Assembly (NCBI RefSeq): GCF_004801375.1 | Contig: NZ_SSNZ01000004.1 | Coordinates: 62,001 to 126,000 of the forward strand | Source: Flavobacterium supellecticarium | GTDB lineage: Bacteria; Bacteroidota; Bacteroidia; Flavobacteriales; Flavobacteriaceae | Direction: 5' to 3' | DNA length: 64,000 nucleotides | In this document: in pieces, positions 9,006-16,975 of the stretch | Layout: each line of letters begins with the position of its first letter | How positions within the stretch are numbered: the stretch's first letter is position 1 | The notes under the pieces: model-generated | The model's input: the letters and a program-made list of their open reading frames with translations, nothing else | Database searches by the model: none | What the model was told of the DNA's origin: nothing | Program-made: the position numbers and the translations under genes

Positions 9006-9890
9006 TTAGCCGGAAACCGTTAACTGCGTTTTCTTTTCGCGCGCCAATACCGAGGTGTAATAACTGCACAGCAGGTCGTATAATATCATTTCACACTGAC
9101 GATTATTGGAATCAAACAAACGATTCATCATCATATGAATATGACTCCCCAACACATCGTCCAAACGTTCCGGTTCCAGCTGTTCCCGTATTGTATTGGC
9201 CACTGTCAAAATAGCACGATTTCTTTCCTGAAGCAATGCTTTTAGGTCGTTTGAATCGGGATCGCTTTTCATAAAACGATCGATTTCATTTTTATGATTC
9301 CGGTATTTGGTACTCAGGTCTTTTTTGGTCGCCGCATTTACCTGAAATTCCTTAAAAAATCCTACTCTAAGATGTTCGACCAGATTTTTTCGTGCTTCCC
9401 TATCATAACCGAACACGTCCAGAAACGAATCGATAGCCACCATTCCAACCATCCATCTTTCATTATCATTATCGGTAAGCTCTAATACGGTAAGTAGTTT
9501 GACAATACATTCGCTATCGTAAAAAAAGAGCGTTTCGGTTTCTTCCATTACCATTTCTCCGTAACGATTCAATTCCCGTTCGTAGGTCTCGGTTTGGATT
9601 TTCCAGATCGTATGCTGCTCCGATAAACGGCGAAAGGTAGCCTGAAAAGCGAGAATTACCATTCCGATATGTTCCGGTTCCGTCAGATGCAATCGCAGTC
9701 GCAAGTGATGTTCCGGATCGGCATAACGGATAAAAAACCATTTATCAATTAATCCGTCGCGTAACAAACCGGTTACCACCGTGTATAAATGGTTGTACAA
9801 AACCGAATCGGTTGTTGCAAAACCGGTATAAATCTTATAATACAGCCATTCTTCCCCTATAAGAAAAGACGTTTTGACATTGTTTTCCAT
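9006..9890 (-). CDS. Lanthipeptide dehydratase, elimination domain (LanB C-terminal, SpaB_C-like)
   Basis: 294 residues. The opening (SFLIGEEWLYYKIYTGFATTDSVLYNHLYTVV) and DKWFFIRYADPEHHLRLRLHL are hallmarks of the thiopeptide-type bacteriocin biosynthesis domain. This domain removes glutamate from glutamylated Ser/Thr to give dehydroalanine or dehydrobutyrine. In firmicute NisB it is fused to the glutamylation domain; here it is a separate gene starting 11 bases after the N-domain gene stops. It is the last gene of the cluster. Confidence 0.88.
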   Translation of the reverse strand: MENNVKTSFLIGEEWLYYKIYTGFATTDSVLYNHLYTVVTGLLRDGLIDKWFFIRYADPEHHLRLRLHLTEPEHIGMVILAFQATFRRLSEQHTIWKIQTETYERELNRYGEMVMEETETLFFYDSECIVKLLTVLELTDNDNERWMVGMVAIDSFLDVFGYDREARKNLVEHLRVGFFKEFQVNAATKKDLSTKYRNHKNEIDRFMKSDPDSNDLKALLQERNRAILTVANTIREQLEPERLDDVLGSHIHMMMNRLFDSNNRQCEMILYDLLCSYYTSVLAREKKTQLTVSG

Positions 9891-9901
9891 TTGGTTCCTT
9901 T

Positions 9902-12121
9902 TTAAGATCGGGTTTTAAAAAAAGAAAAAATAAACTCATTAGCGAAATACTCCGTTTCGTTTCCGCCTACCAGCGTCGCATCGGTTCCCAGAAATTCTTC
10001 CAGCTCGAACACGCTTTTTTTCGCAACAGCCGAAACCAACATCTGAAAGGACGTCAGGTTTTCCAGATTTAATAATAACTTATTATCCCCTTCAACCAAA
10101 AAGACATATTGCGGAATCTTTCGTTCGTCCCGCCATTGGGTAACGTCCGCCAAACCGGAGATCGTATCGATAGTCTTTAGTTTTTCAAATTCGTTGCCCA
10201 ATACTTTCCATTTGGCTTTCGACAGGATAACATTTTCGTATTCCACTCGTGGCAGAAAATTCGATTCGTCGCGGTGAACGCCCCAATTCAAATACAAACC
10301 GCCTCTTTTACCCTGTGCCTGTAAATCGCATAAAAAATGATAGACCGGCAAGGAATTGTGACTGTAATTATGCGCATTGGTGAGTCGCGGTAAAACCTCT
10401 TTATTGTGCTTTCGGGAGCGCACTACAATCCGACCGCTTTTTACCGAAACGTATAAATCGGTTATCGGAAGCTGATTTTCCGTGGGTTTACCCGAAGTCG
10501 CCAGATACGGAATCTCGAATTGTCTGAAATCCGGTCGCATCAATACATTTCCCACCCTGTTTTCGGGTAAATGAATGATTTCTGATACCAATTTATCCGG
10601 ATTGAGTTCTTCTTCCGCCCGGATAATAGTGCGCGCATGTTTGTCCATTTCCGGATCACCCAAACAAAAACGCCCCATCAGATTGGCAGCGCCCGATCCG
10701 CCTACGGATCGAATCACCAACTGCTCCTCTTTTTCGCCTTTTACAACCTCTGCCACTACCGAAAATGTATCCGGAAGGTCATCCCAACCTGCTTCGGTTC
10801 CTTTTAAATCGGCTTCCTCAATCCGGATCACAGCACTTTTATTTTCCCGTGCTTCCTGCATTTTCCGGTATAAAATACTATCAAGTGCCGTCCAGCGCAC
10901 TTCTTTTCGTTTTTGCGTTCCAACATTCGGCACACGGATATTATGCAACAGCGTGTTGATTCCTCCTTTGTAATTATTAACCGGATAACCAATACCCAAT
11001 TCATTATCCAATACCAACGATAACGGAACCTCCCGGTCTTCGTAACGTTGCCGGAACTTTTCCATGAATTGTTGTAACTGCTGATTTTCGTTTTTGGGCG
11101 TTATCCGATTTAATACGGTTATCGCCTTTTTTAGCGGAACTGTTACTTCCTGCGCCAATACATTCCGACTGGCGTTCAGGAACATATCGGTTTGAAAAAT
11201 AAACTTTTCATCAAAAGGGATTTCAAACCGGCGTAGTGTTTCGATCAGATCGTGATAGCGTTCCGGATCATTCCCTAAAGTATGATCAAGTGCGTCTATT
11301 TTTGCAGCAACTTCTTCCAATAGCGACACCAGTGTTTCCGCTCCTTTTATTTTTTTAAGAATGTTAAGCGTTTGTCCTATAAATTCCGTTCCGGAAACGG
11401 AAAGTTCCATTTCACTCACCAATATCTGATTATCGATTAGCTCGTCAATAAATTCAGTTGCTTCCGCTTCGGTAATTTCATCGGAAACCAATGCCTCTGC
11501 CAACACCGATTTTAAAACACCCGTTTGTGCCTGTTTCAGACAATCCCGAATATAATCCGAACCTTCAATCTCGATCAGATGATGGATACGATTTCCGTTT
11601 TTATACAGACATTCCACATAACGGATATGATCACCAATAAAATAAAGACTGGAATTCGGATAATATCGCAGTTGTTCCCGGATCGACGGATTGGTTGTAA
11701 ACGATTGATTTAATGCGCCAACAAAATTCATATCCAAACGGGTATGTCGTTTATTTTGGGTATAATCGGCATTCCGGATAGCATTTTCTTCAGCGAAAGT
11801 TCCTAATCCACAACCGGCAAAAAGCCCAAAAGGAGTCGATCGGGAAGCCATTCGGGTTAGGTATTTCAGAAAAGAGAGACGGATTTTCTGTATTTCTTTT
11901 GGATCCTTACTGTTTCCGGATACCCATTTTTCTATTTCGCGATATAAAACCGGCGAAGCCAGGAAAACGGCTTCTTTTACAACCGGATTTTCAAATTGTT
12001 TTTTTATGTTTTCGTCGGATACCTCTTTTCCCGCTGTCAGTTTCAAAAAATGATCAACCGGTAGCAAAGGCATTCTTAAGACGTAGTTATCAAAGTTTAG
12101 ATAGGGCAATTTTTGTTCCAT
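9902..12121 (-). CDS. Lanthipeptide dehydratase, glutamylation domain (LanB N-terminal)
   Basis: 739 residues. TRMASRSTPFGLFAGCGLG (about residues 90-108) is the family motif near the tRNA-Glu/active-site region, and SHNSLPVYHFLCDLQ and YLNWGVHRDESNFLPRVEYENVILSKAKW are conserved later blocks. The domain transfers glutamate from glutamyl-tRNA to Ser/Thr of the precursor. The elimination domain is encoded by the next gene, so this is a split class I dehydratase. It starts 18 bases after the cyclase gene. Confidence 0.9.
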   Translation of the reverse strand: MEQKLPYLNFDNYVLRMPLLPVDHFLKLTAGKEVSDENIKKQFENPVVKEAVFLASPVLYREIEKWVSGNSKDPKEIQKIRLSFLKYLTRMASRSTPFGLFAGCGLGTFAEENAIRNADYTQNKRHTRLDMNFVGALNQSFTTNPSIREQLRYYPNSSLYFIGDHIRYVECLYKNGNRIHHLIEIEGSDYIRDCLKQAQTGVLKSVLAEALVSDEITEAEATEFIDELIDNQILVSEMELSVSGTEFIGQTLNILKKIKGAETLVSLLEEVAAKIDALDHTLGNDPERYHDLIETLRRFEIPFDEKFIFQTDMFLNASRNVLAQEVTVPLKKAITVLNRITPKNENQQLQQFMEKFRQRYEDREVPLSLVLDNELGIGYPVNNYKGGINTLLHNIRVPNVGTQKRKEVRWTALDSILYRKMQEARENKSAVIRIEEADLKGTEAGWDDLPDTFSVVAEVVKGEKEEQLVIRSVGGSGAANLMGRFCLGDPEMDKHARTIIRAEEELNPDKLVSEIIHLPENRVGNVLMRPDFRQFEIPYLATSGKPTENQLPITDLYVSVKSGRIVVRSRKHNKEVLPRLTNAHNYSHNSLPVYHFLCDLQAQGKRGGLYLNWGVHRDESNFLPRVEYENVILSKAKWKVLGNEFEKLKTIDTISGLADVTQWRDERKIPQYVFLVEGDNKLLLNLENLTSFQMLVSAVAKKSVFELEEFLGTDATLVGGNETEYFANEFIFSFFKTRS

Positions 12122-12139
12122 GTTTATGGTGTTGAATCG

Positions 12140-13354
12140 TTACAAACTAAGGAATACCGCTTTGTCTACCAAAGGCGCTCCCATTGGAGAAAGCGTTGCC
12201 AGATAGGCCGCTGCAACTCCCGAAAGACCTTCGAGCAACGAACTATCGTTTTCTTTGCGTTCGCCTCCATCATAAAGGCAATATCCTATTTCGGAATCGG
12301 CACCGGTTTTATAATCATAGGTTTTTTGCAACCAATAGTCCGCGGTTTCCCGGAACGCTATTTCGCCGGTACGATCATAACTGTTTTTAAACAACAATGC
12401 CAATCCGGCCGTTCCGTGACACAATCCGGCGTCGTGGTGCATTGTTTCAGCGACCAACCTCCGACCGGCTACCTGTTTTAATTTTGTCATTGTTTCTTCC
12501 TGTAAAGCATCGTCCTGTAAGACATCCGCTAATAATAAATGCGTGTGCAAAATCCCAAGATCACCATAACACCAGGCCACTCTTGATGTTTCCGGTTTTG
12601 TCGTCCCGTTTCGATAATCATCTTCTAACAACATCGTCGGATAATATGATTTTATCACACCTAATTCCTGTGTATTGTGGCGGTAAAAATTCAGACTTTC
12701 TTCCAACAATTCTTTACAGGTATCTGTTTGGATATTATGTTTGAGACATTTGCCTAAAAAGTATTGGATTCCGGCATTTCCGTGTGCCAGACCAAAATCA
12801 ATCTTATAGGCTTTTGTTTTAAAAAAATCGAACGTACTCCAATAACAGCGATTTTCTTCTCTTTTGGCCGTTATATTCAGGCGGTCGATAACTTTTTCGG
12901 CATATGTTGACGCTCCTTTTTCTAAAAAATAAAGCGCCATTCCCATCGCGCCATGCAGGATATCCACATGATCCATTTCCAGATTGTCATTCAGATGCTC
13001 TGCAATAATTTCGTCAATTTCTTCGATGATATCTTTATAATCAGCTATATCGATATGCTTTTCTTTTGCCAATTGGTACAAGAGAAACCCATATCCCGCC
13101 AAACCGCCACTAAAAGACGGATAAAAAGCTTCACTTTCCGAAAGTAGGGTATATACTTTATCAATATATTTTCTGAGAATGACAGGATCTACAAGTTCCG
13201 GAAATTGTTTCCGGATAGCTGTCAGTGTGAGAATGATCCCGGGTAATCCGGTATGTAATGCGATTTGGGCGACTTTATTATCACGAAAAAGCAGTGTTTC
13301 GTTTTGCAAATACGCCGCTATTGTATTCAGTTCCTTATAACTATCAAAATTCAT
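12140..13354 (-). CDS. LanC-like lanthionine synthetase (cyclase)
   Basis: 404 residues from the ATG at 13354 (MNFDSYKELN). The longer GTG frame to 13432 would start inside a transcription hairpin; an ATG at 13378 is also possible. Zinc-ligand motifs of LanC are present: WCYGDLG (about residue 270) and CHGTAGLALLF (about 320). GLAGYGFLLYQ and GLAHGNAGIQYFLGKCL are the Gly-rich repeats of the alpha/alpha toroid. It should join Cys thiols of the precursor to dehydrated residues. It is the first gene after the precursor. Confidence 0.92.
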   Translation of the reverse strand: MNFDSYKELNTIAAYLQNETLLFRDNKVAQIALHTGLPGIILTLTAIRKQFPELVDPVILRKYIDKVYTLLSESEAFYPSFSGGLAGYGFLLYQLAKEKHIDIADYKDIIEEIDEIIAEHLNDNLEMDHVDILHGAMGMALYFLEKGASTYAEKVIDRLNITAKREENRCYWSTFDFFKTKAYKIDFGLAHGNAGIQYFLGKCLKHNIQTDTCKELLEESLNFYRHNTQELGVIKSYYPTMLLEDDYRNGTTKPETSRVAWCYGDLGILHTHLLLADVLQDDALQEETMTKLKQVAGRRLVAETMHHDAGLCHGTAGLALLFKNSYDRTGEIAFRETADYWLQKTYDYKTGADSEIGYCLYDGGERKENDSSLLEGLSGVAAAYLATLSPMGAPLVDKAVFLSL

Positions 13355-13389
13355 AAACAAAAGTAGGTTCAAGGTCATTTTTAAATGCA

Positions 13390-13423
13390 AAACCGTTGAA
13401 GAACCGGTATTCTCCAACGGTTT
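13390..13423 (-). terminator. Hairpin between precursor gene and cyclase gene
   Basis: A stem of 14 bp with one mismatch (AAACCGTTGGAGAA with TTCTTCAACGGTTT on the minus strand) and a 6-base loop, ending in TTTT. It lies between the lanthipeptide precursor stop and the LanC start. Such hairpins let the precursor be made in excess over the enzymes by partial termination. Function inferred. Confidence 0.6.
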
Positions 13424-13518
13424 AAATAGCACAATTTTACACTATTGCATATTACAATGCATTTATACAATTATAAATGCGATGGTGTGCAATCGCTATT
13501 TATGCTACGATGCTCTTT

Positions 13519-13749
13519 TTACATCTCCTCCCAAGTATAGGTAGGGCAATAGTGATGTGTGACACATTCGATTTGTATACTCACACAATCCATTCTTGTT
13601 ACTTTAATCCCACAAGGCTCCGGATCAGTCCATTTCACTTCCGTTGCGAAGCTGGCACATGTTTCGTTTGTTCCACCACCCTGGATGTTTGCTTTTTCCT
13701 TATCCGTTAAAACGGAAACTACTTTCTTTTTTAAATTTAATCGTTTCAT
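13519..13749 (-). CDS. lanA: Class I lanthipeptide precursor with GG-type leader
   Basis: 76 residues. The leader MKRLNLKKKVVSVLTDKEK continues to ANIQGGG (residues 20-26), the LKKK...LT..E...I.GG pattern of Bacteroidota lanthipeptide leaders. The core from T27 has five Cys (31, 46, 55, 62, 68) and ten Ser/Thr. Each Cys has a Ser/Thr four or five residues N-terminal: T27-C31, T41-C46, T51-C55, S57-C62, T64-C68. This would allow five small, non-overlapping (methyl)lanthionine rings. It sits just upstream of the cyclase and split dehydratase genes. The ring pattern and product activity are inference. Confidence 0.88.
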   Translation of the reverse strand: MKRLNLKKKVVSVLTDKEKANIQGGGTNETCASFATEVKWTDPEPCGIKVTRMDCVSIQIECVTHHYCPTYTWEEM

Positions 13750-13785
13750 TATATAATAAATTTGATTGGTTGCGGTATATGAAAT

Positions 13786-13960
13786 GGTATTTACCTTTTT
13801 AAAAACGTTATTTTCCGTTTAGTAAAAACCTAAAAAACAATGCATTTTGAACCATAAAAATTTTTAACAAATCGCATTTGATATTATTAAAAATCTTGTT
13901 TTTTTCAAATTTAAGAAGTTAAAAAACAGGTTCTTATTCGTTTTAAGGGTAATTTTACCC
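13786..13960. promoter_or_regulatory. Two related palindromes between lanA and the XRE gene (possible operators)
   Basis: GGTATTTACC (13786-13795) lies 37 bases upstream of the precursor start, and GGGTAATTTTACCC (13947-13960) lies 60 bases upstream of the XRE regulator start. Both have GGTA/TACC arms. They are placed so that the divergent regulator could bind both promoters. The match is short and the region is AT-rich, so this remains tentative. Confidence 0.35.
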
Positions 13961-14020
13961 GTTTTTTATAGGATAATATTTATTTTTCATATTTTTAAGA
14001 TCTAAAAAAAGAGTAATTAA

Positions 14021-14386
14021 ATGAATCGGACTGTAGGAGCAAAAATTCGCCATTTGAGAAAAACACGTGGTTATTCACAAGAAGAAGTTGCCGAAAAACT
14101 TAATATCTCCCAATCGGCTTATGCCCGTATCGAAAACGGAGAAAGTCAGTCGTGGGCTTCGCATATTGAACAGCTAAGTACGATCTTTGAAGTTAAGCCT
14201 AAAAGTTTCTTGTCCAAGCAAAAAGAAAGCCCATCAACTAAAAAGCAGAAAGACAAGTTACTGTTTCGGGATAGTCTTCTGGCATTGAACGAAGTCTACC
14301 AAAAATTAATTGATCAATACGAAAAACGTTTACAGGAAAAAGATGAATTGATCACCTTGTTAAAAAGAGAAAAAGACCATTTATAG
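14021..14386 (+). CDS. XRE-family helix-turn-helix transcriptional regulator
   Basis: 121 residues. Residues about 8-62 form an HTH_3 domain (IRHLRKTRGYSQEEVAEKL, SQSAYARIENGES). The C-terminal part (KLIDQYEKRLQEKDELITLLKREK) is a predicted coiled coil, probably for dimerisation. It is divergent from the lanthipeptide precursor and likely controls that cluster; its own target is not shown by sequence. The stop is only about 45 bases from the left end of the IS256 element. Confidence 0.85.
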   Translation: MNRTVGAKIRHLRKTRGYSQEEVAEKLNISQSAYARIENGESQSWASHIEQLSTIFEVKPKSFLSKQKESPSTKKQKDKLLFRDSLLALNEVYQKLIDQYEKRLQEKDELITLLKREKDHL

Positions 14387-14462
14387 CCTTAACGAAAAAG
14401 AATATTGATTATCTGGAAGCCTTTATAGGTAGTATCTCACTAACTGTGTAAGTATAAAAATA

Positions 14463-14482
14463 ATGGGGTTTTAAAACCCCAT
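14463..14482. terminator. Perfect 20-base palindrome upstream of the IS256 transposase
   Basis: ATGGGGTTTTAAAACCCCAT followed by CATTTTT. It lies inside the left end of the element, 36 bases before the transposase start. It probably stops transcription from outside entering the transposase gene, a common trait of insertion sequences. Confidence 0.6.
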
Positions 14483-14518
14483 CATTTTTATGTTTAATTT
14501 TAAATGTTACACAGTCTT

Positions 14519-15715
14519 ATGAAAAAAGAAGATTTATTATCAGAAGAGTTTTTAAAACAGTTCAAAACAGGTGAAGACTTAAATGGTTTTCTTGCCCAAC
14601 TACAAAAACGTGGTTTAGAAGCCATCTTGAATGGTGAGTTAGATGCTCATTTAGGTTACGATAAACACGAAAAATCAACGACATCCAATTCTAGGAACGG
14701 TTATTCCAACAAAAAGGTTAAAACCTCATTTGGAGAATCAGAACTTCAGGTTCCCAGAGACAGAGAAGCTTCTTTCAATCCCATGATAATCCCTAAAAGG
14801 CAAAGTATGGCTGACGGATTGGAAAATGTCATCATATCACTTTATGCAAAAGGAATGAGTGTTAGCGATATTGAAGAGCAGATAAGAGAAGTTTATAATT
14901 TTGATGTATCTACCTCTACTATATCCAGGATTACAGAATCGGTATCCAATGATATTATTGCTTGGCAAAACCGTCCATTAGATCCCGTTTACTTAATTGT
15001 TTGGATGGATGGGATTGTGTTTAAAGTTCGAGAAAGTTCCAAAGTTATTAATAAGACTATCTATTTAGCTGTAGGCCTGAACAAGGATGGTAAAAAGGAA
15101 GTTTTAGGAATGTGGCTGGGTAAGAATGAAAGCGCCAGCTTTTGGTTAGGTGTATTGACTGATCTAAAAGCCAGAGGCGTTGAAGACATCCTCATTACAG
15201 CTACCGACAATTTAAACGGATTTACTCAAACCATTAAAAACGTATTCCCGGAATCTCAAACACAAATCTGTGTTGTTCATCAAATTAGAAACTCAGCCCG
15301 TTATGTAGTCTGGAAAGATAAAAAGGAGTTTTCTAAAGATATGAAACAGGTTTATGATACGCCAACCAAACAAGCTGCAAAAGGAGCTTTGGAAGATTTT
15401 GCCAGCAAATGGAATCATAAATATCCTTATGCGGTTAAATCCTGGGAAGAAAACTGGGAGGAACTTACCGTCTTTTTTGACTTCCCAATTGAAATCAGAA
15501 AAATCATTTACACCACAAATCTAATTGAAAATCTTAATGGGAAAATTAGAAAATATACCAAAAACAAATTGTCATTCCCTACGGATGACGCCGTTTTAAA
15601 ATCCGTATATTTGGCTTTAAGGGAAGCAACCAAAAAATGGTCAATGCCAATCCAAAATTGGGGATTAATTCTCAACCAGTTCTTAACTATATTTGAAAAA
15701 AGGGTTCAACTTTAA
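14519..15715 (+). CDS. IS256-family (mutator-type) transposase
   Basis: 398 residues from the ATG at 14519 ([11 protein letters not shown]). The triad region shows D in [10 protein letters not shown] (about 165), D in ATDNLNGF (about 230) and E in [16 protein letters not shown] (about 345), with the C/H motif CVVHQIRNS between the last two, as in the mutator superfamily. The N-terminal [18 protein letters not shown] and [16 protein letters not shown] blocks are typical. The reading frame is intact. Confidence 0.93.
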   Translation: MKKEDLLSEEFLKQFKTGEDLNGFLAQLQKRGLEAILNGELDAHLGYDKHEKSTTSNSRNGYSNKKVKTSFGESELQVPRDREASFNPMIIPKRQSMADGLENVIISLYAKGMSVSDIEEQIREVYNFDVSTSTISRITESVSNDIIAWQNRPLDPVYLIVWMDGIVFKVRESSKVINKTIYLAVGLNKDGKKEVLGMWLGKNESASFWLGVLTDLKARGVEDILITATDNLNGFTQTIKNVFPESQTQICVVHQIRNSARYVVWKDKKEFSKDMKQVYDTPTKQAAKGALEDFASKWNHKYPYAVKSWEENWEELTVFFDFPIEIRKIIYTTNLIENLNGKIRKYTKNKLSFPTDDAVLKSVYLALREATKKWSMPIQNWGLILNQFLTIFEKRVQL

Positions 15716-15863
15716 ATAAAAAGTCAAACCCTGTTATTTTTTAACTTACACACTTTTTGGGATAGCGTCCTTTTAATTCCAATAGAATACCCCTCCGACA
15801 AGTGTAACCTTATCGGAAGCGGATTCTAAAAGATTTTTTTCTACGACAACTATCGCATCATAA

Positions 15864-16523
15864 TTACTGTTTGATAATTTTTTCTCTGACAATACTTCCG
15901 TCAGCATATTGGATAACAACCATATACACTCCGTCCGGCTGTCCTGTCAGATTAAACTGATTTGAACCTGTTTCTACGATCAGAGCACCATTGGTATCAT
16001 ATATCTGCACTGTTTTCAACTCTTTTTCGGCATTAACCGAAAATAAGCCATTGGACGGACTTGGAAAAATAGCTACAACTTGTTTCCTTTCCAGAACCTC
16101 ATCTGTTCCCAACGATTTAACAACAAAAGATCCTAGTTCTTCTACTGAAATTCCTGTCGGATCACAAGGGTATTTTCCATTAACAAGATAGGCCTTATAT
16201 TTTCCCACTTCCGGTATTCTGATATCCCACTTTCCTTTGCCTTTTAACGGTTTGGAAAATTTTCGCCATTCGGCATCCAGAACAGGAACTAATCGATCCT
16301 GGTTTATTCCATCAACCAATAGAATATCATGAGGATCTTTAAGAATCACTATCCTATAGTAATCTTTCACATCATCTGAAACCGGAAAATTTTCATAAGT
16401 CAACTCAATCGATTCATCGCCTCTAAACTCTTCACGATTAATCTTTACACTATAACCTGCCGTTTGTGCATCGGCATAAAATGCTGTAAAAACTCCTAAC
16501 AAGAATAAAATTGTTTTCATCAT
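15864..16523 (-). CDS. Secreted protein with type IX secretion C-terminal sorting domain
   Basis: 219 residues: signal peptide to about residue 19 (FYADAQ), a beta-rich domain of about 120 residues without a recognised family, then a type A sorting domain from VVAIFPSPSNGLFSV to the end (VREKIIKQ). It should be exported by Sec, then sorted by T9SS to the surface. It resembles the protein at 61790-62437 in length, in the pattern G-K-Y-K-A-Y-L-V-N-G / G-N-Y-K-I-L-L-V-K-G before the linker, and in the CTD, so the two are probably distant paralogues. Function unknown. Confidence 0.78.
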   Translation of the reverse strand: MMKTILFLLGVFTAFYADAQTAGYSVKINREEFRGDESIELTYENFPVSDDVKDYYRIVILKDPHDILLVDGINQDRLVPVLDAEWRKFSKPLKGKGKWDIRIPEVGKYKAYLVNGKYPCDPTGISVEELGSFVVKSLGTDEVLERKQVVAIFPSPSNGLFSVNAEKELKTVQIYDTNGALIVETGSNQFNLTGQPDGVYMVVIQYADGSIVREKIIKQ

Positions 16524-16975
16524 ATATTTATTTAAAATTGTTTTTATTCAATCGTATAAAGCACAATATTTCTCAGCTTTTATTTAAAACAAAGCCCCTT
16601 TTTTAGTGACATTGTATACCTATGAAAATCGAATACAAAATGATCCATCTGTTTGGGAGAATTTCTGAACAATATAATAATAATAAAACAGTAAATTTCT
16701 GATCATATTATTAATCAATAACAAAGTCTGTTTTATGACTTATATTGTCTTATTATCACCTCTAAATCACTCCGGCATAGCAGCTTCTTTTAACACTTAT
16801 GGATTTCCGTACTTTTATACTTCATTTCCTTTATTATATTTGAAACCACAACCGGTATTTCTATAAGGCCTATCGTCAGATTGTCTGATGATCTGCTCCT
16901 ATCAATCGGTATTTTTTAGCATTTCTAAAAAACAAATAGCTACTTTTACAGAACCATTACATAACAAAACAAACG
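16524..16975. other. 452-base intergenic region, no gene supported
   Basis: Strongly AT-rich spacer between the divergent T9SS protein gene and rmuC. One 26-codon ORF at 16621-16701 is not supported by composition or start context. No terminator, RNA gene or repeat was recognised; it must hold two divergent promoters. Confidence 0.5.

Larger units (their letters stand above)
14430..15768 (+). mobile_element. IS256-family insertion sequence
   Basis: One transposase gene is flanked by imperfect inverted ends: TATCTCACTAACTGTGTAAG at the left matches, with mismatches, the reverse complement of the right end (TATCCCAAAAAGTGTGTAAG), and the similarity continues into AAAAATAA..GGGTTT. No clear 8-9 base target duplication could be recognised, so the outer borders are uncertain by a few bases and the insertion may be old. 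It lies directly beside the lanthipeptide regulator. Confidence 0.82.

Noticed and set aside
13355-13432. Longer GTG start of the LanC gene
   Set aside because: It would start inside the intrinsic hairpin between lanA and lanC, and the extra residues have no family match.
14387-14440. Open frame after the XRE gene (ALTKKNIDYLEAFIG)
   Set aside because: Short, lies in the flank of the IS256 end and in a frame different from the XRE gene; no proof of a longer protein.
14421-15780. Target-site duplication of the IS256 element
   Set aside because: No matching 8-9 base direct repeats were found at the predicted ends.
15785-15863. Coding-like minus-strand stretch after the T9SS gene (VTLVGGVFYWN before a stop)
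   Set aside because: Only about 30 open codons, overlaps the T9SS gene frame region and has no start of its own; could be a remnant but evidence is too thin.
16621-16701. 26-codon plus-strand ORF (MKIEYKMIHLFGRI...)
   Set aside because: No terminator or promoter around it and composition like the AT-rich spacer; likely chance.
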